The translations under genes and the position numbers were made by a program. A model generated the notes under the pieces. That model saw nothing but the letters and a program-made list of their open reading frames with translations, was not told where the DNA came from and did no database searches. Shown one piece after another: positions 15,282-17,209 of a stretch of DNA of 17,209 bases (positions within the stretch are counted from its first letter, which is position 1; each line of letters begins with the position of its first letter). This stretch comes from Chthoniobacterales bacterium (GTDB lineage: Bacteria > Verrucomicrobiota > Verrucomicrobiia > Chthoniobacterales > UBA10450). The stretch is taken from assembly GCA_025980625.1 (NCBI GenBank), contig JAICXG010000032.1, positions 1 to 17,209 of the forward strand, given 5' to 3'.

Positions 15282-16697
15282 TCAGCGGTTCGAGTTGATC
15301 GGCACTCCTGTCACCTCGAGCAGGATAATGCGCTTGCCGCGGTAATCTTTGATCTTCGCGACCGGTCGTGCGCGATTTGGGAGCCAGCGAGTGGATTGCT
15401 CTACGTTGTTTTCATCCTTGGGCTGCACGAGAATGAAATGCACATCGGCAGGCAGCTCGCTCACTGTGTCCACGTATCGGATCGGCCGCTGCAGATAAAA
15501 CAGGAACGGCTGATACTCGGGTTCGACGGCGTAGAGGGTTTCGCGAGCCGGAATCACCGCTTCCAGTTTCTGGGCGATCGGGCGGACCTTTTCTCGGCGT
15601 TGCAAAGATGGAATGATCGCGATCGAGTAAGTCAGCATCGCGAGGGTGACGGCCACAATCGTCCACGTGATGGCACGGCGCAGTTGCATTGGCCAGACCA
15701 GCGCGTGGGCCCGAATGAAAATTGCAAGTAGCCAGATGGCTGGCGCGAGCAACGGCATGTTATAGCGCGGCAGCGCGCCGGGAACGAGACTGACGACGAC
15801 GAACGGAATGGCAATGCCTAACGACAAAGCGCGCGCGAATTTTTTCTCGGCCGCGTCCTCGAGCGCCGCAAAGCGCGCGAAGGGCAAAAGCACAACCCAC
15901 GGCAGGAGGTAAGCGAGACCGCGCGGGATGTTGAGCAGCCAGTCGCCAAAATGGAAATTCTCGCCCTCGAGCCGGCCCGAAAATTGGCGTGACCAGACGC
16001 TGGCCGCGTGGCCGGCGTGCGTCATTTCGAAATAAGGCACTGCCCAGCCGGCAAAAATCCCGAGCATTAACAGCACGCCGACGAGATGTGGAGCGCTCCA
16101 AAGCTGCCGCACCTCGTGCGCCTGCCAGAGAACCGCAATCACCACCGCGTAAAAGAAAAGGAGAGTAAGCGGACCTTTTGCCAACAACGCCAGCCCGAGA
16201 AAAAGGCCCGGGAGAACCCACGCCAGCCAGCGCCGGCGCGGCTCGTCCCACCAGCTCAGCCAACAAATGAACGCGAGAGCAGTGAGTGAGACGTAAAGCG
16301 CCTCGATCTCGATCATGCGGCCTTTTTCCAGCAGACCGAAGTTGGTCAGCCAGATCATGGCGGCGACGAGGGAGCCGTTCGGCCCGAGTGCGCGGCGGAC
16401 GATCCCAAGGAATGCCACCGCGACCGCCAGCACCGCAAGCACCGAAGGTAACCGTGCCGTCCATTCGTTGCGTACGCCGAAGAGCTTGAATGAACCCGCA
16501 ACCAGCCAGTTCACGAGCGGCGGCTTACGGAGATACGGCTCGCCGCCGATCTGCGGCACAACGTAGTTACCGCTCTCGATCATTGTCACGGCAGGTAAGA
16601 CGCGCCGGCCTTCCTCACTTTTAAATTCGAGGCTGCCGAGACGTGGCAAATAGATCAGCGCCCAGACCAGCGTTACGAAGAAAAAGCTGCGCCACAT
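15282..16697 (-). CDS. GT39/ArnT-like membrane glycosyltransferase (PMT_2 type)
   Basis: A multi-pass inner-membrane protein of 471 aa resembling the GT39/ArnT-like dolichyl- or undecaprenyl-phosphate-sugar glycosyltransferases, which add sugars to envelope lipids or proteins. After the first TM helix (FFFVTLVWALIYLP) comes the first periplasmic loop with the acidic catalytic pair in EFKSEEGRR. It continues with PQIGGEPYLRKPPLVNWLVAGSF, matching the family's 'y.rKPPL..W' motif. About ten further hydrophobic segments follow, then a soluble C-terminal part with a Leu/Tyr-rich IRYVDTVSELPADVHFILV. The usual second Asp-containing loop reads EKGRMIEIEALYVSL, with Glu where many relatives have Asp. 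The GTG at 16751 would add 18 basic residues. ATG at 16697 directly precedes the TM and is preferred, though neither has a strong ribosome site. It ends 36 nt before the regulator gene. The substrate is unknown. Confidence 0.84.
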   Translation of the reverse strand: MWRSFFFVTLVWALIYLPRLGSLEFKSEEGRRVLPAVTMIESGNYVVPQIGGEPYLRKPPLVNWLVAGSFKLFGVRNEWTARLPSVLAVLAVAVAFLGIVRRALGPNGSLVAAMIWLTNFGLLEKGRMIEIEALYVSLTALAFICWLSWWDEPRRRWLAWVLPGLFLGLALLAKGPLTLLFFYAVVIAVLWQAHEVRQLWSAPHLVGVLLMLGIFAGWAVPYFEMTHAGHAASVWSRQFSGRLEGENFHFGDWLLNIPRGLAYLLPWVVLLPFARFAALEDAAEKKFARALSLGIAIPFVVVSLVPGALPRYNMPLLAPAIWLLAIFIRAHALVWPMQLRRAITWTIVAVTLAMLTYSIAIIPSLQRREKVRPIAQKLEAVIPARETLYAVEPEYQPFLFYLQRPIRYVDTVSELPADVHFILVQPKDENNVEQSTRWLPNRARPVAKIKDYRGKRIILLEVTGVPINSNR

Positions 16698-16748
16698 CAG
16701 CGCGATTGTAGCCGGGGTCAGTGACGCCGGCCACCGCGATCGGCGCGA

Positions 16749-16775
16749 CACGCCGAATCGGCTTTTCCCGGCGTG
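16749..16775. repeat. Inverted repeat in the glycosyltransferase leader
   Basis: CACGCCG (16749-16755) and CGGCGTG (16769-16775) form a perfect 7-bp inverted repeat with a 13-nt loop, which itself contains most of GCCGAATCGGC (16752-16762). It lies about 50 nt upstream of the preferred ATG (16697) and spans the alternative GTG start (16751). It could be a leader hairpin or a protein-binding site. Apart from TACAAT at 16710-16705 (minus strand) without a good -35, I see no promoter in 16698-16932. Confidence 0.3.
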
Positions 16776-16932
16776 AAGAGGAGGACGAGCTGTGAGCCGT
16801 TGCTCCTACATCTCTCCAGCCAGAACATATCGGCACCCCGGACGTTCTACCCGCGAGGTTCACGGGGACTGCAAGCTGGAAGGTTGCGCTATCCTAGTCG
16901 CGTGATCTGCTAATTCGGTCTAGTCACTGCAA

Positions 16933-17209
16933 CTACGGCACGACCGTGAGGGTAAGATCGTTACCGTCGCCGCCTTCGTAGCTGGCCTGGAGATTGTTGC
17001 CGTTCACAGTCACAATCGCGCCGTCAGGCAGGTTGCTGAAGGTGCCGCTGATCGGGTTCGCGCTCGTGTTGCTGATCACGGTTAGAGTCAGGCCTTGCCT
17101 CAGGCTCCCTTGTGTCTGACCGCTCAGGTTCAACATCGCCCCACTGTTGATCGTGACTCCGTTGGCAATCACCTTGTCGGTGCGCGATTGGCTTTTCTTT
17201 GCCTTGAAG
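16933..17209 (-). CDS. C-terminal end of a beta-strand-repeat surface protein (partial, 5' end off window)
   Basis: The reading frame is open from the right edge of the window to TAG at 16933-16935, giving the last ~91 residues of a larger protein. It reads as the end of an extracellular beta-helix or autotransporter-associated-repeat protein, with TDKVIANGVTINSGAMLNLSG, then TLTVISNTSANPISGTFSNLPDGAIVTVNGNNLQASYEGGDGNDLTLTVVP. This 'DKV...G...LNL ... GTFSNLPDG ... GGDGNDLTLTV' ending is common in very large secreted proteins of Verrucomicrobia and Planctomycetes (recognition from memory). The GTG at 17172 is not a real start, since the frame continues upstream in the same style (FKAKKSQSRTDK). 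No PEP-CTERM-type or LPXTG sorting signal follows. Function is probably adhesion or surface structure, by inference. Confidence 0.72.
   Translation of the reverse strand, partial: FKAKKSQSRTDKVIANGVTINSGAMLNLSGQTQGSLRQGLTLTVISNTSANPISGTFSNLPDGAIVTVNGNNLQASYEGGDGNDLTLTVVP

Larger units (their letters stand above)
1781..15824. repeat. Dispersed iterated octamer TCGTTAGG / CCTAACGA, 21 exact copies
   Basis: Hand-counted exact copies, given as the position of the 9-mer containing the octamer. TCGTTAGG on the plus strand: 1781, 3977, 4884, 5338, 6538, 7189, 7732, 8164, 8260, 9882, 12937. CCTAACGA on the plus strand: 2548, 3471, 5459, 5903, 6612, 8561, 9512, 10110, 10194, 15816. Fourteen extend to TCGTTAGGC. 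Near variants are CCGTTAGGC at 13452, TCGTTAGTC at 9291 and GCCTAACAA at 11984. Copies fall in every reading frame, over two stop codons and in intergenic DNA. Confidence 0.8.

Noticed and set aside
1..17209. CRISPR array, mobile element, defence system or prophage
   Set aside because: No regularly spaced repeats, transposase, integrase, nuclease or phage structural genes were found; all sizeable genes belong to ordinary metabolic, envelope or transport families.

Overview
The window is about 60 % G+C (estimated by eye) with densely packed genes on both strands. It looks like chromosomal DNA of a verrucomicrobial bacterium, probably of the Spartobacteria/Chthoniobacterales type common in soil. 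The support is a secreted protein ending in the ISTRG...VEVYEM C-terminal domain that recurs in that group, a DUF5069 protein, and the C-terminus of a beta-strand-repeat surface protein (TFSNLPDG ... YEGGDGNDLTLTV). This taxonomic call is an inference from protein style. I see no rRNA, tRNA, CRISPR array, transposase or phage gene.

Layout. 180-1703 (+): two secreted proteins, one Asp-rich and one small and His-rich. 1837-2932 (-): a GNAT acetyltransferase and a DUF2383 four-helix-bundle protein. 3021-3476 (+): a DUF5069 protein followed by a hairpin terminator. 3587-10061 (+): a UbiB/ABC1 atypical kinase, a secreted S9 peptidase, and a large GH63/MGH1-like glycoside hydrolase that overlaps the peptidase by an ATGA junction. 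14700-10196 (-): a tightly overlapping marR-mfp-rnd efflux operon, with a GT39/ArnT-like membrane glycosyltransferase (15282-16697, -) just upstream. The right edge (16933-17209, -) holds the 3' end of a surface beta-repeat protein.

How the genes work together. The efflux operon is a self-contained regulatory and transport unit. A MarR/SlyA-type repressor, a periplasmic adaptor and an RND pump are linked by stop/start overlaps. A perfect 18-bp palindrome closely resembling a SlyA box sits at the start of the regulator gene and suggests autoregulation. No outer-membrane channel is encoded here. The peptidase/hydrolase pair appears translationally coupled.

The most unusual signal is not a gene. 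The octamer TCGTTAGG (or CCTAACGA) occurs 21 times by hand count, where about 0.5 would be expected from base composition. It occurs in both orientations, in all reading frames, over stop codons and in intergenic DNA, and 17 of the 21 copies lie between 3471 and 10202. This behaves like a DNA-level iterated motif (uptake-sequence-like or HIP1-like) rather than codon usage.
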